Positions 1 through 6,817 of a stretch of DNA of 10,320 nucleotides are shown here, piece by piece. This DNA comes from CAMCFD01 sp965661355 (lineage in GTDB: Bacteria > Pseudomonadota > Alphaproteobacteria > Rickettsiales > UBA1997), in assembly GCA_965661355.1 (NCBI GenBank), contig CBFIDI010000047.1, forward strand, positions 1 to 10,320, written 5' to 3'. The position numbers were made by a program, and so were the translations under genes. The first letter of the stretch is position 1, and each line of letters starts with the position of its first letter. The notes beneath the pieces are model-generated. The model made no database searches, had not been told where the DNA came from, and worked only from the letters and a program-made list of their open reading frames with translations.

Positions 1-2327
1 TTAACAAAAGTGAGGTTAGAGCTAGGTTTGAAGCGATATCTCAGGGTTCAAAAATTAATATCGACGAAAACCATGATAGCATTTTAGAAAAGATTAAAAA
101 TTCTGTAAAAGAAGGAAAAAAGACCGAAGAAATTGAAGAGATTATTCAACAAGAAGAAATAAAAATAAAAGAAGAAATAAAAGAGAAAATCGATATTAGT
201 AAATATGAAAATTCTATTGATATTGACAACCATGATGTACTAAATAAAATTAAAAGAAGCGTTGAGGAGTCTAATAAAGAAAAGGAAGAGAAGCTAAAAC
301 TTCAAGAAGAAAAAAAGCGCATCGAGCTTGAAAAAGAAGAGTTAAAAAAGCAAGAATCAGCCAAAAAACAAAAATTTAACGAAGAATCTAGCGATAGAAA
401 AAAATTTACTAAAAAGTCTGAGTTCTCTAATTCAAGATCAAAAGGCAAAAGAAAGCAGACCTATATTAATGATGAAGATTCTTCTTATAATCGCTCGTCA
501 ACGAAAAAAAGAAAGAGAAAAAACGAAGATAGAAATTCTAATCAGGAAGAAAGGGAATATAAAAAAGTTTCAAGAGAAGTTACACTGCCCGAGTTAATAA
601 CGGTTGCAGAACTTTCTGAAAGAATGACAGAAAAAGCTGGAGATGTTGTAAAAATGTTATTTGGAATGGGTATGGTTGCAACTTCTAACCAAGTGATAGA
701 TTCTGACACAGCAGAATTAATTATTGAAGAATTTGGCCACACCACAAAAAGAGTTTCTAACGCTGATGTTGAAAATATTTTAAAAGAAGAAGACGATCCT
801 AATATTAAAAAAAGCCCAAGAGCGCCTGTGGTTACAATTATGGGCCATGTTGACCACGGAAAAACTTCATTACTTGACGCAATTCGTTCAACTGACATTG
901 CAGCAGGAGAACATGGTGGAATTACTCAGCATATTGGCGCCTCTAGAGTTAAAACCAAAGCTGGAAAATATATCACTTTTCTTGATACGCCAGGTCATGA
1001 AGCATTTACCGAAATGCGCCTAAGGGGCGCCAATGCCACTGACATTGTTATCTTAGTTGTTGCTGCCGATGATGGGGTTAAAGAACAAACTATTGAAGCT
1101 ATTAGCCATGCAAAAGCTGCTGGCGTACCTATTATCGTTGCCATCAACAAGATTGATGCGCCCGGAGCAGATTCTTCAAAAGTTAGAAATGAACTTTTGT
1201 CACACGAGATTATTTCAGAAGAAATGGGTGGCGACTGTATTTTTGTTGAAGTTTCAGCTAAAGCAAAAACCAATATTGAAGAACTTGAAGAAGCTATTTT
1301 GTTGCAAGCTGAAGTTCTTGATCTCCAAGCTCCTTATGAAGGAGTTTCAAGTGGCATTATAGTTGAGTCCAGAGTTGACGCCAAGAAAGGAGTTGTCGCA
1401 ACCGCTTTGGTGCAAAAAGGAACCCTTGATATTTCTGATCTTATTGTTGTCGATACCTCATATGGTAAAATTAAAAAAATGACTGACGAAAGGGGGAGAA
1501 ATATAAAAATTGCAACACCTTCTATGCCCGTTGAAATTTTGGGCCTTGATCAAGCTCCTGATGCTGGAGAGAAATTCTTTGAAGTTAGTGAAGAAAAAAC
1601 TGCTCGCGACATTATATTGTATAGAGAAAGAAAGAAGAAAGAAGCTAAAGCGATGAAAAATTCAGTCAGATCCGTCTCTGAAATATTCAAAAATGCTGGA
1701 GATAGAGCGGTTAAGAATCTTAATGTTGTATTAAAAGCGGATGTTCAAGGCTCCATTGAGGCCATTACAAGCTCTATATTAAAGCTTAATAACGAGGAAG
1801 TTGCAATAAAAATAATTCACCAAGGTACGGGTGGAATCAATGAAAGTGATATTTCTCTTGCTTCAGTTTCTAGCGCTATCGTTGTTGGTTTTAACGTTAG
1901 AAGCAACTCTATGGCAAAAGAGATGGCTGAAAATAAAGCTGTTGAGACCAGATATTACTCGGTAATTTATAATATTGTCGATGATATAAAACTTCTTCTT
2001 TCTGGCTTATTAGACCCAATTAAAACTGAAGAATATTTAGGAAAAGCCGAAATTAGAGAGGTATTTAAAATTACTGGAATTGGCAAAATTGCTGGGTCTT
2101 ATGTTACTGATGGCAACTTAAAAAGAAATGCCAAAGTTAGATTATTACGCGATGATGTTGTTATTCATAATGGCGCAACTCTTAAGACCTTAAAAAGATT
2201 TAAAGAAGATGCTAAAGAGGTAAAATCTGGTTTTGAATGCGGCTTTTCAATTGAAAACTATGATGATATAAAAGTTGGTGATCAAATTGAATGTTATGAA
2301 ATAATAGAAAAGAAAAGAGAGCTTTAA
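1..2327 (+). CDS. infB: Translation initiation factor IF-2 (5' end outside window)
   Basis: IF-2 is the GTPase that brings initiator fMet-tRNA to the 30S subunit and promotes subunit joining. The frame is open from base 3 to the TAA at 2325-2327, giving 774 visible residues; the true start lies to the left. The ATG at 624 is an internal Met inside the IF2_N domain and should not be taken as the start. Visible residues 1-190 are a Lys/Glu/Ser/Arg-rich linker with a coiled-coil-like stretch (about 92-125). The IF2_N domain (LPELITVAELSERM...) follows at about 193-245. The G domain carries G1 GHVDHGKT (281-288), G2 GGITQHIG, G3 DTPGHE (328-333), G4 NKID (382-385) and G5 SAK (418-420). Domain II, domain III and the C-terminal fMet-tRNA-binding region (ends KKREL) complete it. 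No rbfA follows, although rbfA often follows infB. Identification is secure. Confidence 0.98.
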   Translation, partial: NKSEVRARFEAISQGSKINIDENHDSILEKIKNSVKEGKKTEEIEEIIQQEEIKIKEEIKEKIDISKYENSIDIDNHDVLNKIKRSVEESNKEKEEKLKLQEEKKRIELEKEELKKQESAKKQKFNEESSDRKKFTKKSEFSNSRSKGKRKQTYINDEDSSYNRSSTKKRKRKNEDRNSNQEEREYKKVSREVTLPELITVAELSERMTEKAGDVVKMLFGMGMVATSNQVIDSDTAELIIEEFGHTTKRVSNADVENILKEEDDPNIKKSPRAPVVTIMGHVDHGKTSLLDAIRSTDIAAGEHGGITQHIGASRVKTKAGKYITFLDTPGHEAFTEMRLRGANATDIVILVVAADDGVKEQTIEAISHAKAAGVPIIVAINKIDAPGADSSKVRNELLSHEIISEEMGGDCIFVEVSAKAKTNIEELEEAILLQAEVLDLQAPYEGVSSGIIVESRVDAKKGVVATALVQKGTLDISDLIVVDTSYGKIKKMTDERGRNIKIATPSMPVEILGLDQAPDAGEKFFEVSEEKTARDIILYRERKKKEAKAMKNSVRSVSEIFKNAGDRAVKNLNVVLKADVQGSIEAITSSILKLNNEEVAIKIIHQGTGGINESDISLASVSSAIVVGFNVRSNSMAKEMAENKAVETRYYSVIYNIVDDIKLLLSGLLDPIKTEEYLGKAEIREVFKITGIGKIAGSYVTDGNLKRNAKVRLLRDDVVIHNGATLKTLKRFKEDAKEVKSGFECGFSIENYDDIKVGDQIECYEIIEKKREL
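54..278 (+). repeat. Duplicated NHD...KIK-SV motif in the IF-2 N-terminal region
   Basis: Two similar peptide segments lie within the charged N-terminal region of IF-2. Copy 1 is at 54-122 (core NHDSILEKIKNSVKEG) and copy 2 at 216-278 (core NHDVLNKIKRSVEES). Both are preceded by an I-x-I-D stretch. At DNA level only a 9-base core (aaccatgat, 69-77 and 228-236) is identical, so this is a diverged protein repeat rather than a recent DNA duplication. More copies could lie to the left of the window. Confidence 0.55.
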
Positions 2328-2340
2328 ATAAAACTTTTTT

Positions 2341-2385
2341 ACTTAATCTCTTTCTATCTATCACCTAGATACTAAGAGATTAAGT
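2341..2385 (+). terminator. Long hairpin after infB, possible terminator
   Basis: A perfect 12-base inverted repeat (2341-2352 with 2374-2385) encloses a 2x2 internal mismatch and then a further 6-base stem (2355-2360 with 2366-2371) around a 5-base loop. The hairpin begins 13 bases after the infB stop, where a terminator would be expected. The stem is AT-rich, and the bases after it (tataattaaatattt) are not a clean T-run; a run of six T lies before it instead. It could be a weak intrinsic terminator, an mRNA 3'-end stabiliser, or a palindromic repeat element. Confidence 0.5.
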
Positions 2386-2635
2386 TATAATTAAATATTT
2401 GTGCCATTAATTATTATAATGTACTTTATAATAAATGTCATAGATTCTAAAAATTTATTTTATCTCATTAAGATTTTAATTTTAATATAATAGCTAGTTT
2501 CTACATTAAATTACCAATTCTTATCTTGCGCCAATTTAATTAAATAATTACTAGTCAGTATTGCAAGAAATGTTTAGCTCACAATTTATTAATCTAGAAA
2601 TTATCATATTAACTATTTAAACTCCGAGCAAGCTA

Positions 2636-2664
2636 TTTACATATTATATTCAAAAAATTATAAT
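2636..2664 (+). promoter_or_regulatory. Sigma-70 promoter for cytochrome b561-hisF
   Basis: A TTTACA -35 box (2636-2641, 5 of 6 to consensus) is followed after exactly 17 bases by a TATAAT -10 box (2659-2664, 6 of 6). Transcription would start near 2671 and give a leader of about 37 bases before the ATG at 2708. AT-rich DNA makes TATAAT common by chance, but the correctly spaced -35 and the position make this the best promoter in the window. Confidence 0.55.
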
Positions 2665-2707
2665 ATTACAAAAGCGAAATATTAAATTAACATTTAAAAA
2701 TTAAAAA

Positions 2708-3232
2708 ATGAAATACCACATAAATTCGAGAATTTTACATTGGTTAATGGCGTTAATCATTATTGCCCTTCTTGGTGTAGGAATTTTTATGACAGACTTT
2801 CTAAGCAAAGATGCTTCTTATCGCTCTGAAATTTATCATTTACATAAATCATTTGGCGTTATTGCTTTAATTCTAATATTCTTAAGAATTTTTAACCGCA
2901 TAATTAACAAACCGCCGAAAATGCCTATTACAATTAAAAAATACGAAAGGTTTTTAGCGCATTTTGTTCATTATTTACTATATTTAATCATGATAATAAT
3001 GCCTTTATCGGGTTATTTGATGTCAAACTCTTACGGTTACGAAGTTCATTTATTTTCTATTAAAATGCCAACTTTAATTGCGGTTAATTATGATTTGGCG
3101 TCATTATTTTCAAAAACCCATAAATATGCGGGCTATATTCTTATTTTCGCTTTGTTGTTTCATATATTAGGATCTATGAAACATAAATTTTTTGACCGAC
3201 CAGAAAATGATATATTCAAAAGAATGATTTAG
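2708..3232 (+). CDS. Cytochrome b561 family membrane protein
   Basis: This is a 174-residue integral membrane protein of the bacterial cytochrome b561 (CybB/COG3038-type) family. These proteins bind two b hemes within a four-helix bundle in the inner membrane and move electrons, for example from quinol; the partner here is unknown. Four hydrophobic segments lie near residues 12-30, 45-64, 84-106 and 140-156. Candidate heme-ligand histidines are H11 (ILHW), H44/H46 (YHLHKSFG), H85/H88 (AHFVHYLLY), H138 and H152 (LLFHILG). The length is usual for the family. The ATG is preceded by A-rich sequence with no Shine-Dalgarno, and no better start exists upstream. The TAG is followed 2 bases later by the hisF ATG, so the two are almost certainly co-transcribed. 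Some members act in superoxide or respiratory electron transfer; the exact role cannot be assigned. Confidence 0.9.
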   Translation: MKYHINSRILHWLMALIIIALLGVGIFMTDFLSKDASYRSEIYHLHKSFGVIALILIFLRIFNRIINKPPKMPITIKKYERFLAHFVHYLLYLIMIIMPLSGYLMSNSYGYEVHLFSIKMPTLIAVNYDLASLFSKTHKYAGYILIFALLFHILGSMKHKFFDRPENDIFKRMI

Positions 3233-3234
3233 TA

Positions 3235-3990
3235 ATGTTAAAAAAAAGAATTATACCTTGTTTGGATGTAGATAATGGAAGAGTTGTTAAAGGTGTTAAT
3301 TTTGAGAATTTAATTGATGCTGGCGACCCAATTGAACAAGCAAAATATTATTACAATCAGGGTGCGGATGAGATTTGTTTTTTAGATATTACCGCAACCC
3401 ATCAAAGACGCGACACAATTTTTGATATGGTTGAAAAAGTTGCAAAAAATTGCTTCATACCATTTACGGTTGGCGGAGGAGTGAAAAATATAGAAGATTT
3501 CTCAAAACTTATGCTTTGTGGTGCTGACAAAATTTCAGTAAACTCTGGAGCTTTAAATAACCCTAGTTTTCTTACTCAGGCTGCTAATAAATTTGGATCG
3601 CAAGCTGTTATTATAGCTATTGATGCTAAAAAATCTGAAAATGGCGAATATGAAATTTATAGTCACGGTGGCAGAAAATCTACCGGAATAAATGCCTTGG
3701 AATGGGCGATTAAGGCGCAAAATTTAGGCGCTGGCGAAATTCTTTTAACTTCGATGGACAAAGATGGTACAAAAAGCGGATACGATACCCAGTTACTAAA
3801 TTTGATTTGCAACAAAGTTTCAATACCGGTTATTGCTTCGGGCGGAGTTGGTAAAGTGGAAGATTTTGAGATTGGCGCTAATCATGGAGCCGACGGACTT
3901 TTGGCCGCTTCTATATTTCATTTTAGAGAAAAATCTATTGATGATGTAAAAAACTATTTAAAAAGTAAAAATATTGCAGTTAGAATTTAA
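3235..3990 (+). CDS. hisF: Imidazole glycerol phosphate synthase, cyclase subunit HisF
   Basis: HisF is the (beta/alpha)8-barrel subunit that uses ammonia from the HisH glutaminase to convert PRFAR into imidazole glycerol phosphate and AICAR, a central step of cytoplasmic histidine synthesis. The protein has 251 residues, the full family length. The N-terminal KKRIIPCLDVDNGRVVKGV supplies the catalytic Asp11, and AIDAK supplies Asp130. The phosphate-binding segments TVGGGVKN (about 78-85), HGGRKSTG (144-151), TSMDKDGTKSGYD (172-184) and IASGGVG (200-206) are all present. It starts 2 bases after the cytochrome b561 stop and has no Shine-Dalgarno, which suggests translational coupling. No other his gene is nearby; in many alphaproteobacteria hisF sits with hisA, hisH and hisB. 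Its 3' end converges on ctaG with a 6-base gap. Confidence 0.98.
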   Translation: MLKKRIIPCLDVDNGRVVKGVNFENLIDAGDPIEQAKYYYNQGADEICFLDITATHQRRDTIFDMVEKVAKNCFIPFTVGGGVKNIEDFSKLMLCGADKISVNSGALNNPSFLTQAANKFGSQAVIIAIDAKKSENGEYEIYSHGGRKSTGINALEWAIKAQNLGAGEILLTSMDKDGTKSGYDTQLLNLICNKVSIPVIASGGVGKVEDFEIGANHGADGLLAASIFHFREKSIDDVKNYLKSKNIAVRI

Positions 3991-3996
3991 TCTTAA

Positions 3997-4488
3997 TTAA
4001 TTTACTTCATAACCAATAATTACGATTTTAGAATTTAATAATTCTTTGTCATTTTCAATTTCTTTTTTTACTTTAAATTTTATAGAAAGTTCCTTTTCTT
4101 CATTAGGTTCAATTTCGTGCTCTTTAAAACATAAACATTCGTAAAAATCTAAATATTTCATGGCTTTTTTTGGCTCTATAAATCTTTTGGGTCTTATATT
4201 TATTTTTTTATCACTGATATTTTTAGCAAAGTAACTAACTTCGTAATTAGAGCCAGACCTTAAAACTACCGATCTTTGATCTGACCTAAATTCAACTTTT
4301 TCAGAATTATCCTTCGCCTGAAACATTATATTAAAGTCAGTTTCGCCTTTTGCAGAAGGTAAGTAATAAGATATAATTATCGGTTTGCACCAACCGCTAT
4401 ATTTACATAAATAATTAAAAGGCCTTACTAACAAAATTCCGATTAAAATTGCTCCAAAAAATAAAAATATTGCTTGTTTTTTTGACAT
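3997..4488 (-). CDS. ctaG: Cytochrome c oxidase assembly protein CtaG/Cox11 (divergent)
   Basis: Cox11/CtaG delivers copper to the CuB site of cytochrome c oxidase subunit I. It is anchored by one N-terminal helix with its domain in the periplasm. The 163-residue protein has a transmembrane segment at about 6-22. The segment FNYLCKYSGWC (24-34) matches the family's FC-x-x-TG motif and supplies C28. An ECLCF motif (117-121; C118, C120) corresponds to the copper-binding CFCF, followed by KEHEIEPNEEKEL where the family has EQ-x-L-x-P-G-E. An immunoglobulin-like beta fold in between is expected from the family. It departs from usual sequences in several places (CLCF for CFCF, an extra C34), so the call rests on ordered motifs. 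It stands apart from cox structural genes, which are its usual neighbours. Confidence 0.85.
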   Translation of the reverse strand: MSKKQAIFLFFGAILIGILLVRPFNYLCKYSGWCKPIIISYYLPSAKGETDFNIMFQAKDNSEKVEFRSDQRSVVLRSGSNYEVSYFAKNISDKKINIRPKRFIEPKKAMKYLDFYECLCFKEHEIEPNEEKELSIKFKVKKEIENDKELLNSKIVIIGYEVN

Positions 4489-4508
4489 TTTTTATAATAT
4501 GTTTTATC

Positions 4509-4514
4509 ATTATA
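4509..4514 (-). promoter_or_regulatory. Possible -10 box for ctaG
   Basis: TATAAT reads on the minus strand, 21 bases upstream of the ctaG ATG. No convincing -35 box lies at the right spacing. In DNA this AT-rich the match could be chance. Confidence 0.25.
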
Positions 4515-4538
4515 TCTTCCTGATAATTATATTTTATA

Positions 4539-4544
4539 TATAAT
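4539..4544 (+). promoter_or_regulatory. Possible -10 box for pdxH-cyaY-leuB
   Basis: TATAAT lies 20 bases before the pdxH ATG in the 76-base gap between divergent ctaG and pdxH. The -35 region is weak (ttcctg, 4517-4522, 16-base spacer). Position supports it; sequence alone does not. Confidence 0.3.
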
Positions 4545-4564
4545 AAAAAATTATTCAATATCTA

Positions 4565-5170
4565 ATGACTGATTTCGCACTTACTTTTCTGGAGCCATTT
4601 GAAAAATTTTCAAAAATTTTCGATGAAGCAAAACTTAATAGCTCAATAATAGAGCCTAGTTCAATGTGTTTATCAACAGTTGACGATAATAATAAGCCAA
4701 GTTCAAGAATGGTATTATTAAAGCATTTTGACGAAAAAGGATTTTGTTTTTACACCAATTTAACCAGTCGTAAAGGTAAAGAATTATCACTAAATAACAA
4801 TGTTGCTTTGTGCTTTTATTGGGGTGCTTTATCTCGACAAATTAGAATTGAAGGTAAAGCAGAAGCTGTTTCGCAAAAAGAAGCTGACGACTACTTTAGC
4901 TCTAGAAGAAAAGGAAGTCAAATAGGAGCTTGGGCGTCAAAACAATCTTGTACATTACAAAATAATGAAGAATTTGAAAATAGAATTAAAGAAATTACCG
5001 AAAATTTTAAAGGTCAAACAATACCGCGACCGCCGTTTTGGTCGGGATTTAGGGTCGTTCCAAAAAGAATAGAATTTTGGCATGAGGGCGAGTTTAGGCT
5101 TCACAAAAGGGAAGTTTATAAAATTTCTCAAGATAAAAAATCATGGGTAAAGCATAATTTATACCCCTAA
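4565..5170 (+). CDS. pdxH: Pyridoxamine/pyridoxine 5'-phosphate oxidase
   Basis: PdxH is an FMN-dependent homodimeric cytoplasmic enzyme that oxidises pyridoxamine or pyridoxine 5'-phosphate to pyridoxal 5'-phosphate, the active form of vitamin B6. The 201 residues span the whole family fold. The FMN-binding region contains SRMVLLKHFDEKGFCFYTN (47-65) and SRKGKEL (68-74). WGALSRQIRIEGKAE (86-100) and YFSSRRKGSQIGAWASKQS (110-128) are hallmark segments. The C-terminal dimerisation and substrate region reads IEFWHEGEFRLHKREVY (169-185), with R178 and H180 corresponding to the substrate-contacting RLH, and ends HNLYP where most members have a close variant of RLxP. The ATG at 4565 is the natural start; no Shine-Dalgarno is visible. 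It heads an apparent operon, with cyaY beginning 18 bases after its stop. Confidence 0.97.
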   Translation: MTDFALTFLEPFEKFSKIFDEAKLNSSIIEPSSMCLSTVDDNNKPSSRMVLLKHFDEKGFCFYTNLTSRKGKELSLNNNVALCFYWGALSRQIRIEGKAEAVSQKEADDYFSSRRKGSQIGAWASKQSCTLQNNEEFENRIKEITENFKGQTIPRPPFWSGFRVVPKRIEFWHEGEFRLHKREVYKISQDKKSWVKHNLYP

Positions 5171-5188
5171 TTATAAAAATATTTAATT

Positions 5189-5503
5189 ATGACTAGTAAT
5201 TTTCATCAAGAATCGGAAGATTTTTTAACAACCCTGTCAGATAAAATAGAAAATTTAGATAAAAATTCAAATCTTGATGTAGATTATTCTGACGGAATTC
5301 TTAATATTATAATCGAGAAAACTCAGCAAGAATATGTTATAAATAGACATAATGCTAATCAAAAAATTTGGTATTCCTCTCCGATTTCTGGTGCTGATTA
5401 TTTTTCGTATGAAGAAAAATATGGCAAATGGCTTAATAATAAAGCCTTAGAATTAGAAGAAAAATTAATGAATGAACTAAAAGAAATTTTATTTAAATCT
5501 TAA
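5189..5503 (+). CDS. cyaY: Frataxin-like iron-sulfur assembly protein CyaY
   Basis: CyaY binds iron and modulates the IscS/IscU iron-sulfur cluster assembly complex in the cytoplasm. The 104-residue length matches bacterial frataxins. The N-terminal helix is acidic (HQESEDFLTTLSDKIENLD), as expected for the iron-binding ridge. The beta sheet includes DGILNIII (35-42) and YVINRHNANQKIWYSSPISG (49-68), matching the family core YVINxxxxxxQIWLSSPxSG. The C-terminal helix (LELEEKLMNELKEILF) closes the alpha-beta sandwich. It lies between pdxH (18 bases upstream) and leuB (46 bases downstream) on the same strand. I infer co-transcription. A functional tie is possible, because the leucine-pathway isomerase LeuCD carries a 4Fe-4S cluster, but that is only a suggestion. 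Confidence 0.93.
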   Translation: MTSNFHQESEDFLTTLSDKIENLDKNSNLDVDYSDGILNIIIEKTQQEYVINRHNANQKIWYSSPISGADYFSYEEKYGKWLNNKALELEEKLMNELKEILFKS

Positions 5504-5549
5504 AAATTTATATAAATCAATATTCAATATTACATAAATAAAATAGAAA

Positions 5550-6650
5550 ATGACTAAAAAAATATTACTTATCGAAGGTGACGGAATTGGACCAGAAGTT
5601 GTTGGTCAAGCAAAAAAAATTATAGATTTTTTCAATGACTTTAGCGATAAAAAATTTGAATGTGAGTCTGCTTTATTGGGTGGAATTGCTTATGATAAAA
5701 CAAAAAATCCTTTTCCTGGCGAAACATTAGCCCTTGCAAAAGAATCTGACGCTATGATTCTTGGTGCAGTTGGCGGTCCAAAATGGGAATCTTTAGATTA
5801 TAAAGATCGCCCAGAAAGAGGACTTTTGGGAATAAGAAAAGAATTAGAGTTATTTGCTAATTTAAGGCCTGCTAAAGTTTACGATGCATTATCCGATAGC
5901 TCTACACTTAAAAAAGAAGTGATAGAAAATCTTGATATAATGATTGTCAGAGAATTAACTGGCGACTTATATTTTGGTCAACCCAGGGGCGTAAAAACCC
6001 TTGAAGATGGCAGTAAACTAGGCTTCAATACCATGACTTACACCTCAAAAGAAGTACAGAGAATTGCGGTCGTCGCTTTTGAATTGGCGCAAAAACGCAA
6101 TAAAAAGCTTTGTTCTATTGATAAGGCAAATGTAATTGAAACCACCGAAATGTGGCGCGAAATTGTAACTGAAATTGGTCAAGATCAATATAAGGAAATC
6201 GACCTTTCTCACATGTATGTTGATAACGCATCTATGCAACTAGTTCGAAACCCAAAGCAATTTGATGTAATGTTAACCGGAAATATGTTTGGAGATATTT
6301 TATCTGATACTGCGTCAATGTTAACTGGCTCGCTCGGAATGCTTCCTTCCGCTTCTTTGGGAGAAAAAATAAACAACAAACAATATGCTTTATACGAACC
6401 CATTCATGGCTCCGCCCCTGATATAGCCGGGAAGAATATCGCAAATCCTATTGCAACAATTTCAAGTCTAGCCATGATGTTTAAATATTCATTTGACTAC
6501 GAAAATGAAGCTAATGCAATAGAAAAAGCTATAGAGAATGTTTTAAACAAGGGATTAAGAACGGCCGATATAGCTGTTAATAACGAAAAAACAATTTCTT
6601 GCTCTGAAATGGGAGATGAAATTTTAAATGAAATTAAAAAAATTCTATAA
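5550..6650 (+). CDS. leuB: 3-isopropylmalate dehydrogenase
   Basis: LeuB oxidises and decarboxylates 3-isopropylmalate to 2-oxoisocaproate with NAD+, the third step of leucine synthesis. The 366 residues cover the whole beta-decarboxylating dehydrogenase fold. EGDGIGPEVV (9-18), GAVGGPKW (72-79), R96, R106 and R134 (substrate arginines), Y141 in TGDLYFGQPRG, K192 in IDKANVIE, and the metal-binding aspartates D225 (YVDNASMQ), D249 and D253 (FGDILSDTASM) are present. HGSAPDIAGKNIANP (286-300), with Asp in the adenine-ribose pocket, indicates NAD+ rather than NADP+ and separates it from isocitrate dehydrogenase. A small oddity is TGD where TGG is usual. It is not next to leuA, leuC or leuD. It starts 46 bases after cyaY and is followed by a hairpin, so it probably ends the pdxH-cyaY-leuB transcript. 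Confidence 0.97.
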   Translation: MTKKILLIEGDGIGPEVVGQAKKIIDFFNDFSDKKFECESALLGGIAYDKTKNPFPGETLALAKESDAMILGAVGGPKWESLDYKDRPERGLLGIRKELELFANLRPAKVYDALSDSSTLKKEVIENLDIMIVRELTGDLYFGQPRGVKTLEDGSKLGFNTMTYTSKEVQRIAVVAFELAQKRNKKLCSIDKANVIETTEMWREIVTEIGQDQYKEIDLSHMYVDNASMQLVRNPKQFDVMLTGNMFGDILSDTASMLTGSLGMLPSASLGEKINNKQYALYEPIHGSAPDIAGKNIANPIATISSLAMMFKYSFDYENEANAIEKAIENVLNKGLRTADIAVNNEKTISCSEMGDEILNEIKKIL

Positions 6651-6671
6651 ACAACGCCAAAATCGCAATTC

Positions 6672-6708
6672 ATAAATTACTAGCTTATGATTAAAGTTAG
6701 TAATTTAT
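6672..6708 (+). terminator. AT-rich hairpin after leuB, possible terminator
   Basis: A perfect 11-base inverted repeat (6672-6682 with 6698-6708) is extended inward by a G-U and three further pairs to a 15-pair stem, with a 7-base loop at 6687-6693. It begins 21 bases after the leuB stop. As with the hairpin after infB, the stem is AT-rich and is not followed by a T-run (atccaaataata), so intrinsic termination is uncertain. Confidence 0.45.
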
Positions 6709-6817
6709 ATCCAAATAATATACTAAATTTTCCATGATTTGTTTTAGTGAAATATAACACAATTAGAACTTACTAACAAAAACCAAGAGTTAAAATAACG
6801 CAAAATTACTCTAATAA

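Larger units (their letters stand above)
2328..2707. other. AT-rich 380-base intergenic region
   Basis: No credible coding frame is seen on either strand, and no tRNA-like fold. It holds a long imperfect hairpin close to the infB stop (2341-2385) and a good sigma-70 promoter near its right end (2636-2664). The roughly 250 bases between them are AT-rich and show nothing I can name. It is the longest gene-free stretch in the window; a small RNA or decayed gene cannot be ruled out by eye. Confidence 0.7.

Noticed and set aside
624..626. ATG taken as the infB start
   Set aside because: It falls inside the IF2_N motif (SERMTEK), and the same frame stays open to the left edge with typical IF-2 N-terminal composition.
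542..898. Minus-strand open frame of 118 codons
   Set aside because: It lies antisense to infB across the IF2_N and G1 regions, resembles no known protein, and is explained by codon bias in the real gene.
995..1273. Minus-strand open frame within infB
   Set aside because: Antisense shadow of the conserved G domain.
1057..1362. Plus-strand open frame of 101 codons inside infB
   Set aside because: Out-of-frame shadow of the IF-2 G domain; Leu/Lys-rich with no independent support.
3993..4000. Palindrome TTAATTAA between convergent hisF and ctaG
   Set aside because: Eight bases of A/T overlapping the ctaG stop codon; expected by chance.
6045..6444. Three overlapping minus-strand frames within leuB
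   Set aside because: All are antisense to conserved LeuB sequence and have no start signals or recognisable features.
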